A stretch of 64,000 nt of DNA from Patulibacter americanus DSM 16676 (GCF_000420025.1 NZ_ATUD01000005.1:186001-250000), one strand, 5' to 3'. Shown: positions 42,577 to 51,050, counted from the first letter of the stretch. Numbers and translations: made by a program. The notes: generated by a model from the sequence alone, not told the origin.

Positions 42577-43862
42577 GCGGGGACGGGGAGGAGCGCGCCG
42601 CCCGCCGACCGGTGGGCGATGCCCCGCACGCGTCCGGCACGCCGGACGACGAGCCCCCGCTCGCGGACCTGACCGCGGGCGGACCCTCCCCGCTGGAGGA
42701 CCTCGGCGCCCCTTGGGAGGGGCCGGCGCCGGGGTCCCCACTGGCGGACCTCACCGGCGACGCCCGCAGTGGCGCCACCGACGAGCACGCGGCACCGGCC
42801 GTCGGCGACGACTGGTCGCCGGCGGCTCCGTTGCCCGCCGATGACGCGTCGGCGGCCGACGGAGCCGCGACGCCCGACGAGACCGGCGCCGACTGGGCGC
42901 CGCTGCCCGATCTCGGGCGGCGCCCGCGGTCCGGTCGGTCGCGGCGCCGCAGTCGCTCCGGGGACGCGGCGTCCCCGCGCGGCCAGCGGCGCGTGCGCGA
43001 CGCGGAGCTCTCGGCCGCGCAGGCTCCGGGCGACGACGCGCACGACGACACCACCACGGGCGCACCCGGTGCGGGCGACGTGACTCGTCCGGCGGCGCCC
43101 GGGGCATCCGTGTCGGACGGGCACGACGCTGCGCCCGACGACGCTGCACCGGTCCGGGGCGACGGGCTGCCGCCCGGGGCGTTGGGTGCGGGGGCGGCGG
43201 GAACCGGGCTCGGCCTGTTCGGTGGCGGCGAGGCGGGGGACATCATCCCGTCGCCGCCCGCCGATGTCCGACCCGGCCGGCGCAAGGGCCGCCGGCGCGG
43301 CAAGCGCGGGGGCGGGGACCCGGACGCCGACGGCGCGGCGGAAGGGGCGGAGGAGGCGCCCGAGCGTCCGCTGACCGCCGAGGAGCGGCTGCAGCACGCC
43401 CTGACGCTCGCCTACCGGCACCTGAGCAAGCGCGACCGCACGGTGTCCGAGGTGCGCGCGCACCTGGAGAAGCGCGAGATCGACGAGACCTCGATCGTCG
43501 GGGCGCTGAAGGAGCTCACCGACTTCGGCTACGTCGACGACGAGCGCTACGCCACGCGGTTCGTCGAGGACAAGCGCCGCCTGGAGGGTTGGGGGCACCT
43601 GCGGATCGAGCAGGGGCTCCGCAAGACCGGGATCCCGCGGGAGGTCGCGGACCGCGCCCTCGCCGAGGACCCGCTGCGGAACGACGAGGACGAGCTCGCC
43701 GTCGAGGCGCTCGAACAGCGCCTGGCGGGACGGCCGCTCGAGGACGACCGTGCCCGGCAGAAGGCCCTGCGGCTGCTCGCCACGAAGGGCTACGCGCTCG
43801 AGACCGCCTACGCCGCGGTGCGGACCTACGAGCGCCGCTGCGTCGAGCGCGCCGACGACTGA
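42573..43862 (+). CDS. recX: RecX regulatory protein with a long disordered N-terminal extension
   Basis: RecX modulates RecA filaments. The conserved RecX helical-repeat domain covers only about residues 265-429 ([63 protein letters not shown]). Before it lies a 260-residue low-complexity region, acidic then Arg-rich ([13 protein letters not shown]), with four PLxDL motifs at about 29, 40, 56 and 110. The GTG overlaps the recA stop, and the frame is open throughout with no better internal start near 43360, so the extension is probably real. Typical RecX proteins have 150-220 residues. Confidence 0.88.
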   Translation: MSGDGEERAARRPVGDAPHASGTPDDEPPLADLTAGGPSPLEDLGAPWEGPAPGSPLADLTGDARSGATDEHAAPAVGDDWSPAAPLPADDASAADGAATPDETGADWAPLPDLGRRPRSGRSRRRSRSGDAASPRGQRRVRDAELSAAQAPGDDAHDDTTTGAPGAGDVTRPAAPGASVSDGHDAAPDDAAPVRGDGLPPGALGAGAAGTGLGLFGGGEAGDIIPSPPADVRPGRRKGRRRGKRGGGDPDADGAAEGAEEAPERPLTAEERLQHALTLAYRHLSKRDRTVSEVRAHLEKREIDETSIVGALKELTDFGYVDDERYATRFVEDKRRLEGWGHLRIEQGLRKTGIPREVADRALAEDPLRNDEDELAVEALEQRLAGRPLEDDRARQKALRLLATKGYALETAYAAVRTYERRCVERADD

Positions 43863-43877
43863 CTCCGCGTCGAGCGC

Positions 43878-43883
43878 TACCCT
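43878..43883 (+). promoter_or_regulatory. Putative -10 of miaB (TACCCT)
   Basis: TACCCT ends 12 bases before the miaB ATG, implying a leader of about 5 bases and no Shine-Dalgarno. Confidence 0.35.
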
Positions 43884-43895
43884 CCGTCGCTCCGT

Positions 43896-45353
43896 ATGAG
43901 CACCGTCACGCCCTCCAAGCGGTACCACGTCACCACCTTCGGGTGCCAGATGAACGAGCACGACTCCGAGCGCATGAAGGGCATGCTCGAGTCGCTGGGC
44001 TACGCCGAGGCGCCCGTCGCCGACGAGGCCGACCTCATCCTCTTCAACACGTGCTCCATCCGGGAGTCCGCGGACTCGCGGTTCGTGGCGCACCTCGGCC
44101 ACGCCAAGCGCATGAAGAAGGAGCGCCCCGGCGTGGTCGTCGGCGTGGGCGGCTGCTGGGCGCAGTCCGTGAAGGACGAGGTCTTCCAGCGGTTCCCGTT
44201 CGTCGACGTGGCGTTCGGCCCGGGACAGATCAACAAGCTCGCCGAGTTCCTCACCGCGGACGAGCTGACCGCGCAGGGCTACTTCGAGTTCGAGGGCTTC
44301 CCGGCGCACCTGCCCACGAAGCGCGACCGCGACTTCCAGGCGTGGGTGCAGATCGCCGTCGGGTGCAACCTCAAGTGCTCGTACTGCATCGTCCCCTCGA
44401 CGCGCGGGCGCGAGTCGTCGCGGCCGTTCGAGCAGCTCGTCGCCGAGGTCGAGCGCCTCGCCGCCGACGGCGTGCGCGAGGTGACGCTGCTGGGCCAGAA
44501 CGTCAACGCCTACGGCCGCGACCTGCGCACGACGGACCCGCTGCCCGAGGCGCTCGTCCCGTTCCACGAGGCCGCGAAGCGCCCGACCGGCCGCATCGTC
44601 GCCGTCGACGGCGCCGCGGACGCCGCCGGATCCTCGGCCGGGCGCCCCCGTCCGCGCACGTTCGCCGAGCTGCTCACGGCCGTCGCCGCGATCGACGGCA
44701 TCGAGCGGGTCCGCTACACCTCGCCGCACCCGAAGGACATCCGCGAGGACGTCGTCGCGGTCCACGCCGCGCTGCCCGAGGTCTGCCAGCACATCCACCT
44801 GCCACTGCAGTCGGGGAACAGCCGCATCCTCAAGCGCATGCGGCGCACGTACGACAAGGAGCGCTTCCTCGACCGCGTCGAGATGATCCGGGCGCAGTGC
44901 CCGGACATCGCCCTGAGCACCGACATCATCGTCGGCTTCCCGGGCGAGACGGAGGAGGAGTTCCAGGACACGCTCGACGTCGTGGAGCGGGTCGGATTCG
45001 ACGGCGCCTTCACGTTCGTCTTCTCGCCCCGCCGCGGCACGGAGGCGGCGGAGATGACGGAGGACTTCGTCCCGCACCCCGTCAAGGTCGAGCGCATGGA
45101 GCGGCTCGTCGAGGCCGTCCAGCGCCGCTCGCGGGAGCGTACCCAGCGGTTCGTGGGCCGCACGCTCGACGTGCTGATCGAGGGTCAGTCGCGCACCGAT
45201 CCCGACCGCCTGCGCGGCCGCACGTCGCACAACAAGGTCGTGAACTTCACGGGCTTCGGCGAGCCGGGAGAGACCGTCCTCGTCGAGATCACCTCCGCGA
45301 CGTCCCAGACGCTCGCGGGCGAGATGTCGCTGCTCTCGAAGCTCGGCGCCTGA
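43896..45353 (+). CDS. miaB: tRNA-2-methylthio-N6-dimethylallyladenosine synthase
   Basis: MiaB is a radical-SAM methylthiotransferase acting on i6A37 made by MiaA. The 485-residue product has the N-terminal cluster cysteines C17 (FGCQMNEHDSE), C53 (NTCSIRE) and C87 (GVGGCWAQS), the radical SAM motif GCNLKCSYC (C157, C161, C164) and a C-terminal TRAM domain. Between NVNAYGRDL and FAELL (about 211-253) there is an insertion of about 40 low-complexity residues absent from typical MiaB. miaA lies about 2 kb downstream. Confidence 0.96.
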   Translation: MSTVTPSKRYHVTTFGCQMNEHDSERMKGMLESLGYAEAPVADEADLILFNTCSIRESADSRFVAHLGHAKRMKKERPGVVVGVGGCWAQSVKDEVFQRFPFVDVAFGPGQINKLAEFLTADELTAQGYFEFEGFPAHLPTKRDRDFQAWVQIAVGCNLKCSYCIVPSTRGRESSRPFEQLVAEVERLAADGVREVTLLGQNVNAYGRDLRTTDPLPEALVPFHEAAKRPTGRIVAVDGAADAAGSSAGRPRPRTFAELLTAVAAIDGIERVRYTSPHPKDIREDVVAVHAALPEVCQHIHLPLQSGNSRILKRMRRTYDKERFLDRVEMIRAQCPDIALSTDIIVGFPGETEEEFQDTLDVVERVGFDGAFTFVFSPRRGTEAAEMTEDFVPHPVKVERMERLVEAVQRRSRERTQRFVGRTLDVLIEGQSRTDPDRLRGRTSHNKVVNFTGFGEPGETVLVEITSATSQTLAGEMSLLSKLGA

Positions 45354-45367
45354 GCCGACCGACGACG

Positions 45368-45423
45368 GCGGTCGGCGGGCCGCGCTCGCGGTCGGTCGCT
45401 CGCGGCGGCCGGGCCGCGACCGC
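45368..45423. terminator. GC-rich inverted repeat between convergent genes
   Basis: GCGGTCG (45368-45374) and CGACCGC (45417-45423) bracket further G/C inverted repeats in the 81-base gap between miaB and the reverse-strand SDR gene. A bidirectional terminator is plausible; the stem is imperfect. Confidence 0.35.
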
Positions 45424-45434
45424 CCGTCCGCGCC

Positions 45435-46226
45435 TCAGCGCTTGGAGCGCTGGGCCTCGGACATCTCGCGCCCGACGCGGCCGCCGTCGACCTTCACCGC
45501 CACCCGCTGCGGCAGGCCGGGGAAGAGGCCGTTGAGGACCCCCGTCGCCCGGACCCCCACGGGGGCCACGTCGACCTCGCCGCGGTCGCGCTCGATGGCG
45601 CGGACGACCCCGTCGGCGACCTGGTGGGGCGAGCTCGTCCCCACGCCCTTGGGCAGCTGGACGCCGGTGTCGGCGTACATCCCCGCGTCGCGCACGAAGC
45701 CGGGGAAGACCGCGCTGATCCCGATGCCCTGCGGGGCCAGCTCGGACCGCAGGCCCTGGGCGAACCCGCGGAGGCCGAGCTTCGACGCGGCGTAGAGGCT
45801 GGCGTCGGCCGTCGGCACCTTCGCCGACATGGAGGAGACGTAGACGTGGTGGCCGCGGCCCCGCTGCTGCATCGCGGGCAGGAGCAGGCGGGTGAGCATC
45901 ACGGGCGCCCGCAGGTTCACGTCCAGGACCCGGTCGAGCTCCTCCGGGGAGAAGTCGTGCAGCGGGCCGCTGCCCGGGACGGCGGCGTTGTGGACGACAC
46001 CGTCGACGTCGCCGTGGTCGTCGGCCAGCCGACGCACGTCCTCGGCGCGGGAGAGGTCGGCGGGGACGGCGACGGCACCGAGGTCGGCCGCGAGCGGCTC
46101 GAGCACCTCGGTGCGGCGGCCCGTGAGCACGAGGCTCGCGCCCTGGGCCGCCAACGCGCGGGCGATCGCGTCGCCCAGGCCTCCCGTGGCGCCGGTCAAG
46201 AGGATGGTCGCTCCGCGCAGCTCCAT
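45435..46226 (-). CDS. Short-chain dehydrogenase/reductase
   Basis: A 263-residue classical SDR. The cofactor loop is LLTGATGGLGDAIA, then VVHNAAVPGSG (NAG-type), the catalytic Ser in YVSSMSAKV and Y-x3-K in LYAASKLGL. The Arg in TGRR suggests an NADP(H) preference. Substrate unknown. Start is the ATG at 46226, with TAGGGT ending 8 bases before it inside the tail of the FIST gene. Confidence 0.87.
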   Translation of the reverse strand: MELRGATILLTGATGGLGDAIARALAAQGASLVLTGRRTEVLEPLAADLGAVAVPADLSRAEDVRRLADDHGDVDGVVHNAAVPGSGPLHDFSPEELDRVLDVNLRAPVMLTRLLLPAMQQRGRGHHVYVSSMSAKVPTADASLYAASKLGLRGFAQGLRSELAPQGIGISAVFPGFVRDAGMYADTGVQLPKGVGTSSPHQVADGVVRAIERDRGEVDVAPVGVRATGVLNGLFPGLPQRVAVKVDGGRVGREMSEAQRSKR

Positions 46227-46234
46227 ACCTCGGG

Positions 46235-46240
46235 ACCCTA
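46235..46240 (-). promoter_or_regulatory. Putative -10 of the SDR gene (TAGGGT)
   Basis: TAGGGT ends 8 bases before the ATG on the reverse strand and overlaps the last codons of the upstream FIST gene, so the SDR could be transcribed independently as a leaderless mRNA. Confidence 0.4.
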
Positions 46241-47407
46241 GGCCAGGAAGACCGCGAGTGTCGCCGTGAAGCCGTGGGCGAAGGGCCGACCGCCGACCGG
46301 GCCGATCTCGCCGGCGGAGATCATGCCGACGAGGGGGAGGGGCCCCAGCCCGGCCTGGATCGCCTCGGCGTCGTGGTTGGCGTGGCCGAACATGTCGCTG
46401 CCGCGGCCGTTGCAGGTGAACGCCAGCGCGCCTGCGACCCGGGCGGACCCCGTGGCCGTGCGTCGCAGCGCGAGCTCGTCGTCCAGGTCCGTCGTCGCGG
46501 TCTGCGGATCGCGGACGTGCAGCCGCGCGACCTGGCCGACCGTGACGGGCGCCCCGACGACGACGGCGCCGGACTCCGGGTCCGCGCCGGCGAGGCCGCG
46601 GACGATGAAGTCGCCCGGCCCGTAGTCGGGCTGCCCGGGGTTGACCACGAGGCCGAGCAGCAGGCCGTGCCGGATCTGCTCGCGGTCGTCCTCGTTCAGG
46701 CTGTCGACCGTGTCGCGCAGGACGTCGATGGCGGGGCGGCCGGCGAGCTCGCGGATGACGGCGCCCTCGCCGGCGGTCACGGTCAGCTCGGGGCCGATGG
46801 GGCGCGCGCCCTGCGAGACGAGGGGCAGGACCTCGATGCCCTCGAAGCGGATCCCGAGACCGGCGGCGGTGCTCTGTCCGAGACCGCGCAGGAGCGGCCG
46901 GCCGTCCGGCGGCACGAGGGACGGCACCCCGCCGATCACGGGAACACCGGGCAGGTGCTCGGCAAACGCGTTCAGGGTCGCCTCGAGCGGCAGGTGCGCG
47001 GTGTCGGCCAGCAGGATCACCGCGGAGGTCGCGCCGAGCTCGACGGCCGGGATGCCGGAGAGCGCGATGCCGTCCTCGATCTCGGTGGTGTGCAGCTCGA
47101 AGACCTCGGCCCGGCCCTCGTCGCCGAGCGAGATCGCCCAGACGGCCACGCCGTCGCCCTGCTCGTGCTCCTGCTCGCCGGCGATCAGGCCGCCGGCGGT
47201 GGTGCCCACGAGCTCGGTGGGGTCGAGGATCTCCTGTACGACACGCAGCGCCTCGGCGGGCTCCGTGACGAGATCCCCGCCGACGAAGACGAGGGCGACA
47301 TCGCACGGCGCGCCCCCGAGGGCGAGGTGCGCGTCGTGCGCTGCATCGGCCGCCCCGGCGGCCGCGGAGGGCGCTGCGGAGAAGCCGGAACCGACGACGA
47401 CGGACAT
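46238..47407 (-). CDS. FIST-domain sensory protein
   Basis: A 389-residue protein with FIST_N (about 1-220) and FIST_C (about 230-389) domains. Features include DVALVFVGG, the LVGTTAGGLIAGEQEHEQGDG glycine turn, GVPVIGGVPSLV, and a C-terminal AFTCNGRGSDMFGHANHDAE and PLVGMISAGEIGPVGG. FIST domains bind small ligands in signalling proteins. Here the domain stands alone with no output module, so a partner is needed. The ATG at 47407 lies 21 bases from the divergent miaA start. Confidence 0.88.
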   Translation of the reverse strand: MSVVVGSGFSAAPSAAAGAADAAHDAHLALGGAPCDVALVFVGGDLVTEPAEALRVVQEILDPTELVGTTAGGLIAGEQEHEQGDGVAVWAISLGDEGRAEVFELHTTEIEDGIALSGIPAVELGATSAVILLADTAHLPLEATLNAFAEHLPGVPVIGGVPSLVPPDGRPLLRGLGQSTAAGLGIRFEGIEVLPLVSQGARPIGPELTVTAGEGAVIRELAGRPAIDVLRDTVDSLNEDDREQIRHGLLLGLVVNPGQPDYGPGDFIVRGLAGADPESGAVVVGAPVTVGQVARLHVRDPQTATTDLDDELALRRTATGSARVAGALAFTCNGRGSDMFGHANHDAEAIQAGLGPLPLVGMISAGEIGPVGGRPFAHGFTATLAVFLA

Positions 47408-47413
47408 CCCTGG

Positions 47414-47421
47414 ACCATACT
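47414..47421. promoter_or_regulatory. Overlapping divergent -10 elements of miaA and the FIST gene
   Basis: Reverse-strand TATGGT (47414-47419) ends 6 bases before the FIST ATG. Forward-strand CATACT (47416-47421) ends 7 bases before the miaA GTG. The two hexamers share four bases in a 21-base gap, so the two promoters should exclude each other. Confidence 0.45.
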
Positions 47422-47428
47422 CACGGCC

Positions 47429-48346
47429 GTGGTCCGCCCCTCCGTCGTCGCGATCTTCGGCCCCACCGCGGTCGGCAAGACCCAGATCGCGCTCGCCGTC
47501 GGCCGCGCGCTCCGGGCGGCCGGCCTGGATCCGGTGGCGATCTCGGCCGACGCCATGCAGGTCTACCGGGGCATCGAGACGCTGACCGGGGCGCGCGACG
47601 CCCTGGACCAGGACGAGCTCGAGCACCGCCTCGTGAGCGTCCTCGACGTGACCGAGACCTGCTCCGCGGGGCGGTTCGCGCGCCTGGCGCACACCGAGAT
47701 CGACGCGGCGCTCGCCGCCGGCCGGACCCCGGTCGTGGTCGGCGGGACCGGCCTCTACCTGCGCGCGGCCCTCACGGAGCTGCAGCTGCGGCCGCCCGCC
47801 CCGCCGGAGCTGCGGGCGCGCCTGGAGGCGGACCTCGAGCGGGAGGGCCCCGAGGCGCTGCACGCCCGCCTGGCCGCCGCGGCGCCGTGGGCCGCCGAGG
47901 GGATCGCGCCGCGCGACCGCTCCCGCCTGGTCCGCAAGCTCGAGCTGCACGAGCTCGGGGAGCTGCGCCCGCCGGAGGGCCCCAACGCGCTGTGGACGGA
48001 CGAGACCCGCCACCCGACGCGCCTCGTCGGCCTGGTGCGCGACCGCGACGAGATCCGCGCCCGCATCGAGCTGCGGATCGACGCCATGCTGGCCGCCGGC
48101 GCCGCGGACGAGGTCCGTGCCGCCGCCGCGGCCGGCGCGTCGAGCACCGCCCGGAAGGCCCACGGGTTCGAGCCGTTGCTCGACGACGACGAGGACCGCA
48201 TGCGTCGCGACACCCGCCGCTACGTCAAGCGCCAGCTCACCTGGATGCGCAAGCTGCCGGGGGTCGAGGTCGTCGACCTGACCGGCGACCCGGACCCGGA
48301 CGCGGTGGCGGCCCGGATCGTCGCCCCGCTGCTCGCCGAGGGGTGA
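47429..48346 (+). CDS. miaA: tRNA dimethylallyltransferase
   Basis: MiaA adds dimethylallyl to A37 of tRNAs reading UNN codons. The 305-residue product has the P-loop FGPTAVGKT (11-18), ISADAMQVYRG, LTGARDALDQDELEH, VVVGGTGLYLRAAL and the tRNA-binding end YVKRQLTWMRKLPG. GTG at 47429 gives the normal N-terminus; codons further upstream overlap the opposite-strand gene. Confidence 0.96.
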   Translation: MVRPSVVAIFGPTAVGKTQIALAVGRALRAAGLDPVAISADAMQVYRGIETLTGARDALDQDELEHRLVSVLDVTETCSAGRFARLAHTEIDAALAAGRTPVVVGGTGLYLRAALTELQLRPPAPPELRARLEADLEREGPEALHARLAAAAPWAAEGIAPRDRSRLVRKLELHELGELRPPEGPNALWTDETRHPTRLVGLVRDRDEIRARIELRIDAMLAAGAADEVRAAAAAGASSTARKAHGFEPLLDDDEDRMRRDTRRYVKRQLTWMRKLPGVEVVDLTGDPDPDAVAARIVAPLLAEG

Positions 48347-48363
48347 CTCCCGACCCGCGGCCC

Positions 48364-48369
48364 TAGACT
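48364..48369 (+). promoter_or_regulatory. Putative -10 of dapF (TAGACT)
   Basis: TAGACT ends 7 bases before the ATG at 48377, without a ribosome-binding site. A separate leaderless transcript is inferred although miaA ends only 30 bases upstream. Confidence 0.45.
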
Positions 48370-48376
48370 CCCGCCG

Positions 48377-49285
48377 ATGCAGTTCGAGAAGTGGCAGGCG
48401 CTCGGCAACGACTACCTCGTGGTGGAGCGCGACCGGCTGCCCGTGCCGCTGACGCCCGCCCGGGCGCGGCTGCTCTGCGACCCGCACCTGGGCCCCGGGG
48501 GCGACGGCGTGCTCGAGCTCTCCCCGCCGACGGAGCCGGGCACCGTCGCGGCGCTGCGGATCATCAACCCCGACGGGTCCGAGGCCGAGCTCTCCGGCAA
48601 CGGCGCCCGCGAGGCGATCATGTACCTCGTGCGCCGGGGCTGGACGGACCGGACGCAGTTCTCCATCACGACGGCCGCCGGCGAGATCCGCCCGACAATC
48701 CTCTCCGAGACGACGTGCCGCGTCGACATGGGCCGCGCACGCACGGTGAGCGACGACCACGACGTGCCCGGCACGGACGGCCGGGGCGCGCTCGACACCG
48801 CGGAGACGCTGCACCCGTCGGCGGCCGACGCCACGCCGCGCAGGTGGCGGTACCAGCACGTGAAGATCGGCAACCCGCAGTGCGCGATCCGGGTCGACGA
48901 CCTCGAGACGCTCGAGGCGCTCGACCTGCCGGCGATCGGCCCCGGCATCGAGCACCACCCGGTGTTCCCCAACCGCACGAACGTCTCCTGGTACTGCGAG
49001 CTCGAGCCGGGTGTGATCCGCGCCCGCATCTTCGAGCGCGGCGTCGGCGAGACCATGTCCTCCGGCACGGGCGCCTCGGGCGCCGCGGTGGCCTACGTCC
49101 TGAGCGGCGGCGGCAGCGGCGCAGGGGACGCGGAGCACGAGGCGGTCACGGTCCGCCTGGACGGCGGCGAGCTGACGGTCGACGTGGCGGACGACCTCCA
49201 CGTCGACCTCACGGGCTGGGCCGTCCCGGTCTACGCCGCGCAGGCGTCGGACGAGCTCGTGGCGGCGCTGCGCGAACTTGACTAG
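48377..49285 (+). CDS. dapF: Diaminopimelate epimerase homologue with Ser/Ser in place of both catalytic Cys
   Basis: DapF normally interconverts L,L- and meso-diaminopimelate with two cysteines. This 302-residue protein aligns across the whole family: ALGNDYLVVE, GGDGVLEL, NPDGSEAELSGNGAR, IGNPQCAIRVDDLET, RTNVSWYC and ERGVGETMSSGTGAS. However the first catalytic Cys of CGNG is S73, and the second, in the usual ETxxCGTG, is S229. The next conserved Cys is S234, and His of GNPH is Gln. The fold and substrate loops look intact, so this is either an altered enzyme or a non-racemising relative. The symbol reflects homology only. Confidence 0.8.
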   Translation: MQFEKWQALGNDYLVVERDRLPVPLTPARARLLCDPHLGPGGDGVLELSPPTEPGTVAALRIINPDGSEAELSGNGAREAIMYLVRRGWTDRTQFSITTAAGEIRPTILSETTCRVDMGRARTVSDDHDVPGTDGRGALDTAETLHPSAADATPRRWRYQHVKIGNPQCAIRVDDLETLEALDLPAIGPGIEHHPVFPNRTNVSWYCELEPGVIRARIFERGVGETMSSGTGASGAAVAYVLSGGGSGAGDAEHEAVTVRLDGGELTVDVADDLHVDLTGWAVPVYAAQASDELVAALRELD

Positions 49286-49302
49286 GTCGAGCTCTTAAGG
49301 CC

Positions 49303-49363
49303 GTGGCGGCGCCGATCCGGGGCGTGGTGGCGCCGATCCGGGGCGTGGTGGCGCCGCCACCGG
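49303..49363. repeat. 21-bp tandem repeat after dapF
   Basis: Two full copies (49303-49323 and 49324-49344, one mismatch) and a partial third of a unit containing GGCGCCGATCCGGGGC fill the gap between the convergent dapF and dapD genes. Non-coding; may vary between strains. Confidence 0.75.
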
Positions 49364-49400
49364 ACCCGAGGCCGCGCGGCGTGGTCCGCCGCCCTTCGCG

Positions 49401-50414
49401 TCAGTCGTTCGCGTGCAGCTGGGCGTTGAGGCTGCCCCAGCTGCCGGTGCGCTCCAGAGCCACGACGGCGCCGGTCTGGCTGTCGCGGCGGAAGAGCAGG
49501 CCGTCCTTGCCGGAGAGCTCCCGTGCCTTGACCGTGGTGCCGTCGGGCAGGGCGACGACGGTGCCGCCCGTGACGTACAGGCCGGCCTCGACGACGCAGC
49601 CGTCGCCGAGCGAGATCCCCACGCCGGCGTTCGCGCCGAGCAGGCAGCCCTCGCCGAGCGCGATGACCGCGGTGCCGCCGCCGGACAGCGTGCCCATGAT
49701 GGACGCGCCGCCACCGACGTCGGTGCCGTCACCGACGACGACGCCGGCCGAGATGCGGCCCTCGACCATCGAGGCGCCGAGCGTGCCGGCGTTGAAGTTC
49801 ACGAAGCCCTCGTGCATGACGGTGGTGCCCTCGGCGAGGTGGGCGCCCAGGCGCACGCGGTCCGCGTCGCCGATCCGCACGCCGCTCGGGACGACGTAGT
49901 CCGTCATCCGCGGGAACTTGTCGATCGACGTGACGGCGACGGGCCGGCCCTCGGCGCGCAGCCGCAGGCGGGTCTCCTCGAAGCCCTCGACCGCGCACGG
50001 GCCCTGCGAGGTCCAGACGACGTTGGCGAGGTGGCCGAACTGCCCGTCGAGGGAGAGGCCGTGGGGGCGCACGAGGCGGTGGCTGAGGAGGTGCAGGCGC
50101 AGGTAGACGTCGTGAGCGTCGACGGGCGCGGCGGCCAGGTCCTCGATGACCGTGGCGACCGCGACGGTGCGCGTGCCGCGGCCGGCGTCGCGGCCGATCG
50201 AGGCGGCCAGCGCGCCGCCGCCCGAGGTGGTGGCGCGGGCAAAGGAGACCTCGCTCGTGCCGGTGCCGCCGGCGTGCCCGGTGGCGGCGATCGCCTCGGC
50301 GTCGAGCCCCAGCGCGGGAGCGGGGAAGAAGACGTCGAGCGTGCGCCCGTCGACCTCGGAGATCGTCGCGAGTCCGAGGCCCCAGGCCCCTGCGTGCTGC
50401 TGCTGATCGGTCAC
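49401..50414 (-). CDS. dapD: Tetrahydrodipicolinate N-succinyltransferase (actinobacterial type)
   Basis: DapD succinylates tetrahydrodipicolinate, committing to the succinylase branch. The 337-residue product has an N-terminal mixed domain ([14 protein letters not shown]) and a left-handed beta-helix built of hexapeptide repeats ([59 protein letters not shown]). The conserved [12 protein letters not shown] is present. GTG at 50414 is chosen, with TAGGCT ending 7 bases upstream; longer frames add an arginine-rich stretch unlike the family. Convergent with dapF. Confidence 0.93.
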   Translation of the reverse strand: MTDQQQHAGAWGLGLATISEVDGRTLDVFFPAPALGLDAEAIAATGHAGGTGTSEVSFARATTSGGGALAASIGRDAGRGTRTVAVATVIEDLAAAPVDAHDVYLRLHLLSHRLVRPHGLSLDGQFGHLANVVWTSQGPCAVEGFEETRLRLRAEGRPVAVTSIDKFPRMTDYVVPSGVRIGDADRVRLGAHLAEGTTVMHEGFVNFNAGTLGASMVEGRISAGVVVGDGTDVGGGASIMGTLSGGGTAVIALGEGCLLGANAGVGISLGDGCVVEAGLYVTGGTVVALPDGTTVKARELSGKDGLLFRRDSQTGAVVALERTGSWGSLNAQLHAND

Positions 50415-50421
50415 GGCCCGG

Positions 50422-50427
50422 AGCCTA
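50422..50427 (-). promoter_or_regulatory. Putative -10 of dapD (TAGGCT)
   Basis: TAGGCT ends 7 bases before the dapD GTG on the reverse strand, supporting that start. It overlaps the very end of the upstream XRE gene, so dapD is probably transcribed separately. Confidence 0.45.
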
Positions 50428-51030
50428 CGGAATCGCCCACGCCACCGGCCGGACCGCTGCGGGGCGCGCCGGCGGCGCCGGGGCCGCGACGAGACGAGCC
50501 TTCCCGCCTCCCGGCAGGTCCGCAGCCGCGTTCTTCCCACCCGCCACGCGGTCGGTGGGCGAGCGATCCGCGACCGTCCCGGGCGCGATCTCGAGCACGA
50601 CGACGCTCTCCGTCTCGAGCGCCAGCTCGGCGAGCTGCCCGACGGTCATCGAAGACCACCGCCCGTGCTCCAGCTTCGAGACGCGGGGCTGATCCAGTCC
50701 GAGCCTGCGTCCGAGGGTCTCCTGCGTCCAGTGGTTGCGCCGTCGATGACGCGCGACGAGCGGACCGACCGCAGCCGCGACGAGCGCCGTGACGGTCGGA
50801 CCGGCGGGGCCGACGTGCGCCGGCGGGTCGGGTCGGGCGAAGCCCCAGGCCACGAGCTCCTCCCGCGTGTACACGTCCGGCTCGTCGAACTCCTCGTCGA
50901 CGCCGATGGCCCAGCCCGTGGCGGCGAACCGCTCCTCCTCGTCGACGGGTTCGGCGAACCACGGAACGGCGCGGACGGATTCCGACCCACACACGCGTTG
51001 CGGCGGTATGTCCTCAGGAACATGATTCAT
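50425..51030 (-). CDS. XRE-family transcriptional regulator
   Basis: With the ATG at 51030 the product has 201 residues. The N-terminal 75 residues are acidic and aromatic with no known domain. A Cro/C1-type HTH covers about 98-145 ([25 protein letters not shown]). The C-terminal 50 residues are Pro/Ala-rich. The frame stays open upstream to 51309 through a tandem repeat that would encode RDGRDA units, but the ATG at 51030 has GAGAG just upstream and sits within a set of inverted repeats, as expected for an autoregulated gene. Antitoxin-like layout, but no toxin gene adjoins it. Confidence 0.75.
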   Translation of the reverse strand: MNHVPEDIPPQRVCGSESVRAVPWFAEPVDEEERFAATGWAIGVDEEFDEPDVYTREELVAWGFARPDPPAHVGPAGPTVTALVAAAVGPLVARHRRRNHWTQETLGRRLGLDQPRVSKLEHGRWSSMTVGQLAELALETESVVVLEIAPGTVADRSPTDRVAGGKNAAADLPGGGKARLVAAPAPPARPAAVRPVAWAIP

Positions 51031-51050
51031 GTCTCTCAGGACATATCGCC
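51002..51050. promoter_or_regulatory. Nested inverted repeats spanning the XRE gene start
   Basis: A 13-base arm at 51002-51014 and its near-perfect complement at 51038-51050 (12 of 13 pairs) enclose ACATGATTCATGT (51020-51032), itself a palindrome containing the start codon. The arms can also be read as two similar sites, ATGTCCTCAGGAACAT (51008-51023) and ATGTCTCTCAGGACAT (51029-51044). Binding there by the encoded HTH protein would block its own expression. Confidence 0.6.
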
